DNA of 64,000 nt. Origin: Aaosphaeria pasadenensis (taxonomy: Eukaryota > Ascomycota > Dothideomycetes > Pleosporales). The DNA lies in contig JAKLMB010000009.1 of the NCBI GenBank assembly GCA_022813625.1, positions 682,001-746,000 of the forward strand. The letters are read 5' to 3'. Positions within the stretch are counted from its first letter, which is position 1, and each line of letters starts with the position of its first letter. This document shows, one piece after another, positions 23,867 to 35,991 of the stretch. Made by a program: the position numbers and the translations under genes. The notes beneath the pieces were generated by a model. The model was not told where the DNA came from. It did not search any database and saw only the letters and a program-made list of their open reading frames with translations.

Positions 23867-25897
23867 CTCTGTCGATTGAGTTACGAGCAGGTGTGATAGT
23901 TGTTATTTCGATCCTCGCGGAGCCTAATAACCTTGCGCTGGGGCGTGTAAATCGTGGGTTGCCCTACGACGTGCTGGTGGAGTTTATAGAATCGAGCCCG
24001 GTGCGCGAACGAAGGAAGAGAAGAAGTGCTCTTATTTATGGCCCGACAGAGGAGGTAAAACAGTTGCTCGTGGCAAGCAAGCAAACCAGTGTGTAGGAAC
24101 AAAGACTCGGAGGGTTGCGAATTCGCGCGCTTTATCTCCAAGCTTTAATGCTTCCTTTCGGTGATGATTGGGGAAGAAAGAAACGACGAGACAGACTCTC
24201 GCTGGTGCTGGCTGGTTCGCGCAAAGGCCCCAGCTCCCTACAAGGCAACCCAATCCTCTTGCAGCCTAGCCCTGTCCCTCCCTGGTGCCTGCCCTGCCTG
24301 CCCGGAGAAACAAACCCCCGACCCGGCCGGAAAAAAATCTGTACATAAACCACCAGCGCCGCTGCCGACTTCACGTCTCTTCGACAGTTCCTCGCCCAAA
24401 GAATCGCATTCGAAGCTCTCCACACGGAGTATCGTCGCGCTTCACTGCACGGCCGATATCTCATTTACCAGCTTTGGGAGAAAGTCCCCGGACATCCTGT
24501 CATGTTCATTCATGCCACAGGCAACGACCAGCAACGTCCCGCCGTAAAACGCGGCCTCACACAATCACAAACCTCTATCTCCGACCACTCTTGTAACCGC
24601 CATCCGGGCTCTTAACCGTTCGCACTCTGTTTAGATGTCTCACTCTTCCCTCCTCTCGCAAAACTCCGGCGTTCTGGCGGTGGGGGAGGTTACCGGCACC
24701 TACGGACGACGATATGAGTCCGCTGGCAACCCCCTTCGTCACCCAGCCGCAGGAGTCTTCGTGTAGGATCGAGGGTGTTAGGTCTTCGTGGAGGAGGTTC
24801 TTTGCCAACGTTGTGCGCGCGCGGTGTGTGTAGGTGGGAAGAGTTTTCGCGTGAGGGTCCTCTCGTCCAGTTTGTAGTTACCGCGATTGCCCTTCTACGC
24901 CTTTTTTTGCCTCGATATATACGGGGTAGGTGGTAGGGGCCACTCAATGGGGCTTATTCATGGTGTGAGGAACTGTCCACCCTTTTTTCTTTTCCGGAAC
25001 CGGTCGTTCTACATTTCTTTTTTTGGGATCTGAGGTGTAGCTGTTCTTACTTCGGCCTATGACTTTTTTTTCTGGTCTCGTAAAAGGGGCTGGGGATGAA
25101 ATGGGGGTTGTTGGTTGGAGAGAGTACGCCGTGCTTGGTCGAACAAGCCAGGTTCGACATCACATCATTCATTCAATGCAGCGTGGCCGGCAAAGGAAGG
25201 ATTGGGCATCAGAGGGCTTCTGGGGGTCATTCATTCAACATATGGAGAGAGAGAGTTCAAGTGACGAAGAAAGCATATAGAGTCAAGCCCTGAGACTGCC
25301 TGGACCCTACGTGGTAGGGCAGTCGGTGCTGATAAGTTTTGCCTACAATGGTATCTGATGAACTCTCTCTCCCAATCCTTCTTTTTTCATCTTTCTCTTT
25401 GGAGAAGGCGAAGGAGGAAGGAGGTTATTGGTTATTATACTGAAAAATAATAAATGAAAAAAAAATTCACGTCATATACTGCTGCTTCTTGGACTTGCAA
25501 TGTGATGGGAATGTTCCCTTGGTGTATTGATATAAGTGAGACTATCAATCCATCCTCTGAGAAGACATGCCACTATATATGCCATGAGCATCGCTCCTCT
25601 CAACTGACACACCCCACTTCCTCCTCTTCCAGTAACCCCAGATCATGAATGTGGCCTTTCTCCGCTCAAGATCCCATCATAGCTGGATATAATGCAGCCA
25701 AAAAAAAAGAGATGAAGAGGTAAGTGAAAACCCCAGGAGCAAACAACGAACTGTCCCGTTGACCATAAGAAACGCCCGCCCGTCCCAGCAGCACACAAGT
25801 TCCCAAGATAAAACGCCGCCCTTGATCCCGTCCGTCCGTTGTCCATTTGAAATGACTCGCTAGAATAAAGTTGCAAATTTCATCTTTTGTTTTTGGT
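23867..25897. other. Gap between the RAE1 promoter and the RAD52 3' end
   Basis: 2.0 kb with only short overlapping frames and no recognisable protein. The part next to 23867 should hold the RAE1 promoter and leader. T runs and ATAAATGAAAAAAAAA-type sequence near 25440-25470 and 25690 are simple AT tracts. Confidence 0.5.
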
Positions 25898-27865
25898 TCA
25901 CGCTCCTGCTGCCGGTGGCGGCGGCGGTAGGGCGTTTGGCACGTTCTCTGTTGCAGTTGTGGTGGTGCCAGTTTCGAGTTTGACTTTCTTCGAATCGGGC
26001 GGGCCGTCTGGATTTGCGGTACCGTTCTGGTTGCTCACGTCGGCGAGAGGGGGTCTTTTGATGCCGCCTACGGGGCCTGGGGGCTTATAGGAGCCGCGGT
26101 TTGCCAATGGGCTCATCGCGTGGGCGCCCGGCATTCCGATTCTCCTGTTGGAGTCCTGGTGCGGGTTCACGAAGTTCGAACGGTTTTGAGGGTTCATGGG
26201 CCGGAACTGGTTGTTGCCTCCCTGGCTGGGTTGGGGTTGGGGCTGGGGCTGCTGGCCAGGCTGCTGCTGTTGGGGTATTGGTGGTGTCGGCACGCCGACG
26301 GACTCGCGGGTGATCTTTCGAGATCGTGTGTGGTCTATGCCTGGTGTTCGCTGGTGCTTGGGGAGTGGAGATTCAGCGTGAGGGTTGAAAGCCGGTAAGT
26401 TGCTGATTGCCTCGGGATTTTGCATCAACTCTGCAGCACGGGATGTTGTGAAGCCAATTGCTGGTTTGTCGTTCGGCTGTTGGTTGGGCTGTTGGCCATT
26501 TGGCTTCTGGGGCATCTGGTTCGGAGGTGTGGTCCGTGGAGGCTGATTGTGCTGTTGCTGTTGTTGTGGCATGGGTTTTGGAGGGCCATTGTTCTGTTGG
26601 ACATTGGAATTCTGGGGGCCCCTTCCGTTCGATACAGGAGGAGGCGTCGGCCTTGAAGGAGCTTGGTTCTGCCTCTGTGGCGGTCCAGCAGGAGTACCAG
26701 CTCGCATGGCAGGCATCGACTGCATTCGATTGATCGATTGCCGTTGAGGCGGGTTAGCAGAGTTGCGAGTGGACGCTTCCCCAGCCTCGACTGCTTTTGG
26801 CGCCGAATCGACCGTCTCAAAGGTGAACTCATCACCATGATGCTCGCTAATCTCGACGCCATCAAACAGATTTCCACCAAACTCATCCTCAAACTCAGCA
26901 GTAATCGACGACGCAGACTGCTGCAATGCAGGAACCGCCTGGTTCACGGCCACACTCGCACCAGGTCTCACGGGAGTCTGCTGCTCCACCTTGACCATCG
27001 CCTGCTGTTGTTGCTGCTGCTGCTGTTCCTCCTCCTTGATCCTCGCGCGAAAATCCGGATGCCTGTGCAGTCTATTCTCATCAAACGCCACAGGCTTGAC
27101 CTTCATCGTATTCACCTTCTTCAAATACTCCTTGTCGTACAGGCAATTACCCAGCACATTTCCAAAGTTCCGCAGCGCGCGCTTCAATCCGTCGGTGGCG
27201 GCCTCCTTCTTCGCCTTCTCGAACGCCGCGCCTTTGCCTTTCGCGTTCTCGATCATCCCGTACCCGATATCCTAGCTCGATCGTTAAAGAGATGGATCTT
27301 CGAGGCATGTACAATGCGGGTAGACTGACCTCATGATACGTCCCATCCTTCAACGTAACCCTCACAACGATAGACAAGCCCAGATTGATCCTTCCACCCT
27401 GATGTTCATCCACCTATACACAGCAACATTTCATTAGCCTTCTACCCTCTCCCCTCCCCTGCTCACCAAGAACCTCAAAACAAAAGTCTCACATACATAG
27501 TCAACCTGCACCTGCTGCAGCGAGCTCGACCACCCATTGAACCCAAACACGTCATTCGCGAGCGCGATGGCCTTGGTGCCCTCTAGGTACGCGACCTTGG
27601 ATCCCCCCGCCCCCGTCCGGTGCGATATGTACTCTGGCCCCAGCTGCTTGTTGAGCCGGCTCTGCAGCGTCGCGATCTCCGAGGCCGTGAACGCCGACAC
27701 GCGTCGCTCCTCGAACGGGTTCGTTACCGTCGACGATTCGTACTGTGCGCCTGGGCTGTTGGTGGGGGGGTTCCGTGGTTAGATAATTGTTGTGGTAATT
27801 GTGAGGGAGAGTGAGGGGAGGTAGGGAAGAGGGGAGTTTTTGAGAGGTTTGACTTACGCAGGCAT
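25898..27865 (-). CDS. RAD52: Recombination mediator Rad52
   Basis: Four exons: 27858-27865 (8 nt), 27497-27755, 27330-27413, 25898-27271; 574 aa, beginning MPAPGAQYESSTVTNPFEE. Residues about 25-200 are the Rad52/22 annealing domain: ATLQSRLNKQLGPEYISHR, FGFNGWSSSLQQVQVDYVD, INLGLSIVVRVTLKDGTYHE, KRALRNFGNVLGNCLYD. This domain forms rings, binds single-stranded DNA and anneals complementary strands. The remaining two thirds is disordered and very rich in Gln, Pro and Asn, with a pure Q8 run after KEEE; it is expected to contact Rad51 and RPA. It lies in line with KEX1, separated by 492 bases, but need not be co-expressed. Confidence 0.95.
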
Positions 27866-28357
27866 TGTCAGTATGGTATTTCGAAGGTGGGCATCTGGTG
27901 GTTGTGAGGTGGATGCGGTTGTTCGTGATGCTTGGTAGGGCGGGAATGACGCGCTAGGCAGCGTTGACAGCAACGCGCCATGACCGGGAGATCACGTGAT
28001 GGTGCCTGGCAGACGAACTTCCCGTCTAATGAGCGTCACTGGTGCCTTTCATCTCGAGGCAGCCGTTTGAACGTTTGGAGGTTTTCACTAATCAGAGTAG
28101 AAAGTCGGTGTAATATAGTCCATTCTGATAGAGACGATATGTTTTAAGATGCATTTGATCTATCCAAGAACACGAAAAAAAAGATTCAATAATACCCTTT
28201 AAAGTCTGCCTAAAGTGAGAGGCATCGATTCCGACCCGTTGACTCCAGTGAAGTGCTATAAGAATCGAATAATATAATACGCCACGATGATTTTTTATAG
28301 TAGAAACATGGGTCCCAAAAGAACCGCCCTTGGGAAATATGCCTATGGAAAACCCGA
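27866..28357. other. RAD52 promoter and KEX1 3' flank
   Basis: Head-to-tail spacer on the minus strand. It contains GC-rich ACGCGC motifs near 27950-27980, reminiscent of cell-cycle MCB-like elements, and the ATCACGTGAT palindrome. Confidence 0.5.
27991..28000. promoter_or_regulatory. ATCACGTGAT palindrome upstream of RAD52
   Basis: A perfect 10-bp palindrome with a CACGTG core, 126-135 bases before the RAD52 ATG. TCACGTGA is the consensus of Cbf1/Pho4-type bHLH factors and is common in core promoters of filamentous fungi. Binding here is inferred. Confidence 0.4.
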
Positions 28358-30384
28358 TCACGATTTCTCCCGTGATGCCATTTTCCTGTCGCGCTGGCTT
28401 CCCTCGCCGTCGCTGCTTGCCTCTCCCAGGCTGTATGTCGAATCATTCTGTGGTGCCCGTAATTTTTCCCGGCCGTTTGGCTTTGAGTCATCGGTCAGGT
28501 CGTCCAATTCCCTCTCATCGAAATCCGCGGCCTCGACGTCTCTCCTGCGGTCTTTGCGGCGGAAGTTGTCGAGTCCCATGCCCGCGATTAGAGATTCGCG
28601 GCCTTCGTCGCCAGCGTCCAGGCCCCGGACGCCCTTGTAGCCTGCACGTCGACGGCGATCGCGCCAGATGAGAAAAGCGGCAAGCGAGGCAAGGATGATG
28701 ACAACGACGAGTGCAACCTCGCCGGAGCGGTAGTAAGCCTTCCACTCAGCCTCCTGAAGCTCCTTGGTCTTGTCCTCTTCAGCCTTGGTCGAGTTCGGGT
28801 GGCCGCCAACGCTGGTCTGCGGGAGCTTCTCGCCATCGATTCGGCTATCGGCTGGATCACCGCCGATTGCGCCAATGTCGACGCCCATGAATCGATCCAG
28901 CATGTCCCTGGTGCGTCTGGGGTAGTCGAAAGGAACCATGTGGCTGGAGTTGTAGAAAACGACGTAGGTAAGGTTCCTGGCCTCTTGATATGTGCCGGCG
29001 GGTTCGTTCTCGAAGGTCCAGTCACGGCGAGGCGCCCAAACGCCGGGTGAAAGCTCAAAACCCTTCCCGCCATTCCACTCCATACGATCGATCATAGCCT
29101 CCGTTCCAAGGTGATTGCAGATGAAGTCCCGGTCTCCCGAGAACAGCGTAATCGGAACCTCCTTGAGAAGATCGGGCAGGAACTCGACGGCCGGGACACT
29201 ATTGCGGGCACGGAAGTTTGCAGACACGGCGCCGTTGCACTCTTGCCAGCCGGTCTTTTTGTCGGAGTTGATGTGGAGAGCGTTGATGACGTCCTGGCGG
29301 TGCAGATAAGGGGTGACGGTGGTCAAGTCCGGGGGCCAGTTCATACCGCAGGAAGAATCGTCACGGAGACGGATGTCGTACATGTTCAAACACTGCTGGT
29401 CCCGGTCCGCGTTCTTGTTCTTCGTCTCTTCGAGAATGTTGACCATGATGGCTTCGCACTCTGAGGTATCGACGTGGTGGCTAGCGCCCTCGTTCAGAAG
29501 CTTGACGCAGATGGCCTGTTGGTTTTCCACGCGCTTCGCGGAATCAGAACCTGCGGTGAGAAGTCCTTCTTTGTACGCATATTGGGTGTAAGAGAGGTAT
29601 TGGTCGACGGGAGAGATCCAGCCGTTTCCGATGAGAAGGCCTTTCACGTTCCAAGGCGAGTGGGAGTTTTTGTTGCGGTTGAGAATAGCTCGTGCGATGT
29701 ACGGAATGTGTTGGCCGGCATACGATTCACCGGCGATGTAGATCTGGAAACAATGTCAATTAAAGGCCCGAAATGTGCACAGGTATCGGTAGGGAGCACT
29801 TACATCGTCGGCTTCGTACTCGGGGAAGAGCTTAAACCACTTGTCCAGGAAAACCAAGAAATGGTCCGCCATCTGGTCGAGCTCCTTGAGATAACTGTCG
29901 GTATTGACATAGCTGAATCCCGTGCCCACGGGCTGGTCGATGAAGAGCAAGTTGGCAAACTCGTCCCAAGATCCGTTATTGTACGAGAGTTTGCCCTCCT
30001 TGCCGACCCTGTACGGTCCGATCTCCATCAGAGCGCCATCCATGGAGCTGCAGCCGGGGCCGCCATTCAGCCAGATCACCGTCCTCTGCTTGTCCGCAAT
30101 GTGTCGGTTCTGGTAGTGCCAGAAGAATAGGTTGCCGTTGTGCTCCGCATCGACTTCGATGTGCCTGCGCATGTACAAATTAGCTGTTGGTCGTGTGATA
30201 GGCTATCATTGCTTTGTGCTCACCCCGCGTGCATCTTCAACAAAGGTTCCGGTGCGCCCGGGAGTTCGTGAACGAAGTAGTCGGCCTGCGTCTTCTGTGC
30301 AGCAATACCGGGTAACCAAGAGAAGGCCAGAAACCCGCAAGCGAGTGCGGTCCGCCATCGCGACGGCGCGGATGTGTAGAGCAT
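28358..30384 (-). CDS. KEX1: Pheromone-processing carboxypeptidase Kex1
   Basis: Three exons: 30224-30384, 29804-30164, 28358-29743; 635 aa. It is a serine carboxypeptidase that trims C-terminal Lys/Arg from secretory precursors in the trans-Golgi. A signal sequence is at about 10-30 (TALACGFLAFSWLPGIAA). The family hallmarks WLNGGPGCSSMDGALME and LLFIDQPVGTGFSY are present. The catalytic triad is Ser181 (GESYAG), Asp380 (SGDRDFICN) and His442 (NSSHMVPFD). A Glu/Lys-rich spacer leads to one transmembrane helix at about 516-534 (VALVVVIILASLAAFLIW), then RDRRRR and an acidic cytoplasmic tail. This architecture separates Kex1 from vacuolar carboxypeptidase Y. Confidence 0.95.
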
Positions 30385-32192
30385 GATGAGATAGGGAGAG
30401 CGAACGGTGCGGTAACGAGGTGTGCTGTGGCTAGGTCATGGGAAACCTATGGGGTATCGCAGCGAACTGGAGAGAGAAAGGGAGGGGAACGGAGAACCAA
30501 GGATAGGGAGAAGATAAAATGGAGAAGAAGAAGAGAGGATGAGGAATGTTGCAGGACAGTTCTACTGCAAAAGTGTACGTAGACCCTTCTTGTGGAGATT
30601 GGAGCCGGGCAGAGCGTATATCGGGGACTTAATCGTGTCGTGTCGTGTCCAGAAGCTGACGAGGCAGGGATGCGGGAAGGGAGGGAGGAGGACGATGGAT
30701 ACGCCGCGCGCGCAAGGAGAGAGTACGAGTGCTAAGTAGTGTGTACTTCCAAGACAACCACCCAGCTAGGGAATTCGAAAGTACTATATACCCGCACCTC
30801 ACGCCGTAAGGTGGCAAAAAAGATTCCAAGGACCCAAAAATAAATTGAAGTCGACGATGAGCGAGGGCGGAAAATATTAGGTATAATAGAGAAGATACCT
30901 AAGACGGGATTTCGAAAAGTCTCACAATGGTTTATTAGGAGTGAGAAAATATTAGATGGAGGAGGGAGGGGATGGATGAATGTAGAGGATGCGGAGTTGG
31001 TTTTAGGGAGGAGAGATACCTTAATAGGTACTTCTTATTATTGAAGGAGAGAGAGAGAGAAAGGCGAAATGACTGTTGGCTGGTTATTCTGACATCCTGA
31101 CTTGTTATTCACAACCATAACGGTTTCCAGAAGCTCTTTGTCTACAACTCTCTACCACAGCACCAGAGTAACTAAACCTCATCCACCACGGCTCGCCGCA
31201 CAATACCTCAAATCTCCCCCAATCATGGACAAACCCACCCTTTCCCATCCAACCCGTTTCCAACCCACGGGACCTCCAAGCTCCGGGTTTCCCACCTCTC
31301 AGTCCAACCCCAGTCATGCTGAGGTGGACGAGGGTGACGACTAACTGAAGTTGCTTGAGCATGTCTCAAGAGCGACTCCTGTCTGCAAGATACCCGCCTA
31401 TCTTACCCCATCTGGAGGACGACATGCCTCAACCATGTGTCATCTCCATCTGAGGGATCAGGAATCTCTCACCCCCGTGGCCCCTCCCCTCCCCCCCCGG
31501 GCACAGCCTTTCGAGAGCCGCGCGTGCGTGCGTAGGCTTCTCTTCGGGCTGATGTCGTTGTTGTTGCTTGTTGTTGGGTGAATTGGCCTTTCCTTGTCTC
31601 GCTAGTAAGCTAACATGGAGCCCAGCTTCACTACGTTGGTGGCGATGGGTGCTGTCAACGAGAGGACGATTTTCAAGTCGTCAACGGTCTCATATGTTTG
31701 TAGTATTGTCGAGCACTGTTACTATTAAATCAATCCTTTTGTCTATCCGATTCCCAGATGCACTTTTGCAAAGGCGCATAGGCTGTCGTGGTCATACACA
31801 GTATGTACTGGTAGATCTGGGCAATGCACTACGACCTAAACTACTTTGGTACATCGAAGCGCTTCCCTTGTGTCCAATGCCGCTCTCCCAGCATGCACTG
31901 CACTTTGGTCCTCCGAGCGAGTATCTACTCGTATCTAACTATGCGACATGACAGAACCTGGGGGCCGAGATTACTCGTACGTTTTTCTCTTTTCGCCAGT
32001 TGCCCACCACCCTGCATCGATCTGAACCGTAGTTCGGTTGCAGCCATGGCATGGTACCTCCAGGTACAGCTCCTACTCATACATGCTAACTAACATCGCA
32101 CTGCGAATGCGGTTCTTCATTCTCGAAGACCACACTAGCGTTTTCAGACCTCACGGACAGTCAGCACATCGTCTGGGCGAAACCAACTCCCA
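30385..32192. other. Gap between the KEX1 promoter and the SFM1 3' end
   Basis: 1.8 kb. The KEX1 promoter should lie next to 30385 (G/A-rich on the plus strand). A small plus-strand ORF at 31225 is listed separately. Other frames are short and unsupported. Confidence 0.45.
31225..31344 (+). CDS. Possible small ORF, 39 aa
   Basis: ATG in context AATCATGGAC opens 39 codons rich in Pro, Ser and Thr and ends in an acidic tail, AEVDEGDD. Codon third positions favour C, as in genes here. The frame stays open about 120 bases further upstream but without an ATG. I recognise no family. It could be a short disordered protein, an upstream ORF or chance. Confidence 0.2.
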   Translation: MDKPTLSHPTRFQPTGPPSSGFPTSQSNPSHAEVDEGDD

Positions 32193-33122
32193 TCATAGCA
32201 GATCGCCCAGTCCCTTCTCCGAATCCTTTTTAATGAGGTCCATCATGCCCTACTCGACCGTCAGAATTGTCAAACACCGAAACGTTGCGTCATCGGGGGT
32301 CCTGCAGATTAGGCTCTTACCTCAGGCATGATCGGCCCTCCATCCGCACCCTTCACGTAGCGGAAGGGCATCTCGGTAGTCTCGTTCTTGCTGACCTTGA
32401 TTTCGGGATGGTCGAGGTAGACAATCTTATCGACCGGCACTGTCCATCAATCAGAAATGCTGTAATGTGATGGAGCACCCAACTCGTATGAGAGAGGACG
32501 TTGGCCAGGACATACCTCGTTCTTGGACGATCATCCTGGTCACCCGCACGGCAGTGTCGGTGGTCATCTGGATGGGCCCAAGCCTACGTCCTTGGTAGCC
32601 TTTCTTGCGCAGCTCTGATGTTCGGTCTGTTAAATTGCATTGTCAGTAGCTATATGAGTGAACGGAACTCCTCCGCCCCCTTCGTAGACATGTAAAGAAA
32701 AAAAGAGTCCAATTACCTCTAGGGGGATCATCTCCTGTCAATATATTAGCAAAGTCCTTCAGCTACTACGACAGACAATAAAATCACACACCTAGAATGC
32801 CTCCGAAAAGGAAGATATCAAAGTCATCACCATCATCGGGACTAAGATCCTTGGAAGCAGCCGGGTCGAGCAGACACACTTTATCCTTCTGGGCAGCATA
32901 GATCTCTTCGATGCCTCTGTTCTCAACGGTCAGACCCTCCGCACCCTGCAGGTTCTGCGGGAGCTTCAAGGACTGGGGCACCGAGGAGAGCAGGAAGCGA
33001 GCACCTGAGGAGTGGCATTCCTTGGCGATATTTGCGTATTCGAGAGACGACCACGCCTCGAGCTCTGGGTCCAGATGCTCGACGACGAAGGTCTTGCCAG
33101 CGGATGGGGCGGCGTTGGCCAT
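32193..33122 (-). CDS. SFM1: SPOUT-fold protein arginine methyltransferase Sfm1
   Basis: Five exons: 32792-33122, 32717-32731 (15 nt), 32516-32626, 32321-32439, 32193-32249; 210 aa, matching yeast Sfm1 (YOR021C) along its full length. Conserved blocks include FVVEHLDPELEAWSSLEY, VCLLDPAASKDLSPDD, the glycine-rich FGGILGDDPPRDRTSEL, RRLGPIQMTTDTAV, VYLDHPEI, NETTEMPFRYV and the C-terminal DLIKKDSEKGLGDLL. The yeast enzyme monomethylates ribosomal protein Rps3 on one arginine, using the trefoil-knot SPOUT fold usually seen in RNA methyltransferases. All five exons join in phase. The 15-nt microexon encodes the DDPPR part of the cofactor loop. Confidence 0.94.
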
Positions 33123-34445
33123 GGCGATTGGATGTTTGGAGAAGTGAAGATGTCGTCAAGGAGATGGTGAAGCGATTATTGCTTCTATTGTTGCTTGGTC
33201 GACACCTGTATATTGGTCTTCTCGATATTTACAAGTCGGGCTGGATCGATGGTGGGAGACGAGGGTCGTCAGGTGCACAAAATTCACGAGAGCGAATTGG
33301 CCAATCACAGGCCAGCACCGCACTTTTTATCGAGCCCGTAGCCTGCTTCTTGTCCGGCTTGGGTTGGGAGGACGGGAGGAAGAAAGGATAATACTTTGCA
33401 CAATTGATTGTCTAGAAGGTGAAGATTTGAAAAATTACTTGGGCTTGGTCGTGATACCTACCTCTGTAGTGGATTGGCACAGGTAGACAGAGGTAGGTAC
33501 TGGTTGTGAGGATGGTGAATGGAAGCAGAGGTGGGATCTCGGAACAGAGACCCTGTGGCATGTGCTACTCCCATAGTGCCATAGTACCATACCATACGAG
33601 TAACTACGAGTTACAATAGATACCTCGTAGCCAGTCGAAAGGAGCCAATGTACAAGTGCGGACAACCTCCCACCAGCTTCTTTGTGGGCATCTTGATCGG
33701 TGCCGATTCCCCTCCATCCCATCACTAGCGCGAGTAGCATAAAAGGACTACATGTTGATTGTTACTCGTAGATACCTAAGTAAGTACCGGTAGCTTGGAA
33801 TGCGGAGAGATGGAGAGCTAAACATCTAGAGGCGTTTCAAGGGTACCGAGGGTGAGCTTGTCATGGTCTTGTTCCCTATGTGCCTATCTACCTACTTGCG
33901 ATGATCGTCATCGTCATTGCACGAGTACGCCTCGGAGGGTGGAAGGCGCATCGTGAAGGGGAAAGACAGAAGAATATGCGAGTATGGGTAAGCAAACGAG
34001 CAACAATGATGATGATGAGAGACTTTACACGGCCGCCCTGTCGATCTCGAGGCGGAAAAATCCAATAACGAGCAGCAACGAGTGGACGCGTGACGCCCTA
34101 CGAGGTTGGCCTCGTCGAGCCGTGGCCGTGTATGGTGAAGTTTTATGGCAATCAATCCATCATCCATCCCGCACTCAATCCTAACTTATGTGGTGTAAAG
34201 CAAGAGCTGCGTAGGTTAATGTCCCATTATCACACACTGCTCTCTCAATCGATCGACTACTTGATCATTGATCCATGGTGTCAATATGGCTGCCCTTGTG
34301 GCTTCAACTACTGCAGTCAGAGCTGTGAGTAGATGGGATGGACGTATGGATAGTCACACATGTACACAGTATCTAGATAAAATGCAGATACGAGTAGAAT
34401 ATTCTTTACGAGCACGAGTACTATAGACTATACCAATACCGAATG
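33123..34445. other. Upstream region between SFM1 and the IGO1 leader
   Basis: Divergent spacer with the SFM1 promoter next to 33123. Short frames only; no gene supported. Confidence 0.5.
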
Positions 34446-35391
34446 ATAACCCTCCCTCCTGCAGGAATTATCAATAATAAGTTTTTCTGTCTGCTGCAGC
34501 TGCCCCTCACTTGCCCTCTCGCCGTTTACCAAGCAACACCACCACATCCACCACCACCACCAACTAACTAACCACCACCTCCTCCTCCACTCCACCTCCA
34601 CTTCTACTCCAACTACACAACAACCTCAACTCTTTCTCTCCATCATTCACACCCTCCTCCTTCTTCATCTTCTCCCTCCTCCTTCATACCTCCCTCCCTT
34701 TCCACGTCGTACCGTTTCAGGTGCTCACATCCACCCAATCGTCCTCCTTTCATCGCCTCCCGAGCCTCCGAAACGCTAAGCGGACGATCAAGCTTATCGC
34801 CCTCTCTGTGCTTGTACGAGTCGAACACAACCACCACCGCCCACTTACCTACAGTTACACCAACCACAAACGGCAACGGACCCCTCCATTGTCGTCTTCC
34901 CCATTCCAGGACCAAAAAAGATTCCTTCAATCAGTTCCAGTTACACCCCCCTTCGTCCATTGCTCTTCTGAGTCGTCGACCCGAGAAAAGAAGCAACCGT
35001 ACGCAGGCAGCAACACCAGCACGCAGCACGCAGCACCTCGCGCCCAAGCTCCCTCTCTCGCTCTCGTTCTACGAGGGTACTCTCCAATCCACTGTCCGTC
35101 CAGGTTGGGTAGCCCCGAGCGACCAGCGAACGAACATTATTCACCCTGTCCTTGTCACTACTGCCCAAACTTGGCCAACCCCAAACCAAACAATCGCTGC
35201 TTGCTTATAACCCTCACCCGACCCTGAATCTTTTCTTTTCCCGAGACCCAGAAAAGAAAATACGTCTTGGAAGTACGCGGGCTATAAACGCACATCTTCC
35301 CCCAGTGTATCGGGCAGCACCACCACAGCTCTATCGATAACACCACGTCATTTGCATTCCTGAACATTTCTCGACGTTCGCTCTCGCCACG
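34446..35391 (+). promoter_or_regulatory. ATG-free pyrimidine-rich leader of the endosulfine gene
   Basis: From the last upstream ATG (34443) to the start codon at 35392, 946 bases contain no ATG on the plus strand, although about 15 would be expected by chance. The first part is C/T-rich (CCACCACC, CTCCTCC). Absence of upstream start codons over this length points to a long 5' UTR selected to let ribosomes reach the main start. The transcription start and any leader intron cannot be placed. Confidence 0.55.
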
Positions 35392-35991
35392 ATGAATCCC
35401 CACCAGCAGAACAAAGTGGACATCAGCGTACGTCACAACCCATACTCCTTGCGGGGCGTAGCTGCTATTTAACAGCTGCATTCATACTCGCTATACTGCC
35501 TCGAGACATCACACTTTAATGAATCCTCATAAACTAACATGCTTGCGCAGAAACTCACCGCGGATGAGCAGAGACTCTTCCGCCTGTACGGAAAATTGCC
35601 AAACAAGAAGGACCTCTTGCAGAACAAGCTGAAGGTAAATTGAAGACACGTACGACCCTAATTCCGAAACTCTTGCTGACTTGCTATCTGTCAGGAGCGC
35701 AAGTACTTCGACAGCGGCGACTATGCCCTCTCCAAAGCCGGCAAGGCCTCAGACATAGGAGTTACCTCCATTGGCCGTGAGCACCCAGTGCCGGAGAAGA
35801 TCCCACACATCGCACCCCCGACCAACCACAACCACAATGGCACCCCGAACGGCCAGGAGAAGGGTGCTACCAGCGGCAGCCCCATCAAGGAGCACAGCTT
35901 TCTTCACCGCGAAACAAGCCTAAACAGAGAGACATCTGCGGAGGACATCGCACGGGAGAATGAGCAGGAAGAGGGCAGCAATAAGGCATAG
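35392..35991 (+). CDS. IGO1: Endosulfine-family PP2A inhibitor (Igo1/ENSA/ARPP19)
   Basis: Three exons: 35392-35427, 35551-35634, 35695-35991; 138 aa. The family core DEQRLFRLYGKLPNK is followed by ERKYFDSGDYALSKAG. FDSGDY is the invariant site that Greatwall/Rim15 kinase phosphorylates (Ser47 here), turning the protein into an inhibitor of PP2A-B55. In yeast this protects mRNAs and promotes quiescence under nutrient limitation. The C-terminal half is disordered, rich in His, Asn, Ser and Glu. Introns of 123 and 60 nt are phase 0. Confidence 0.95.
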
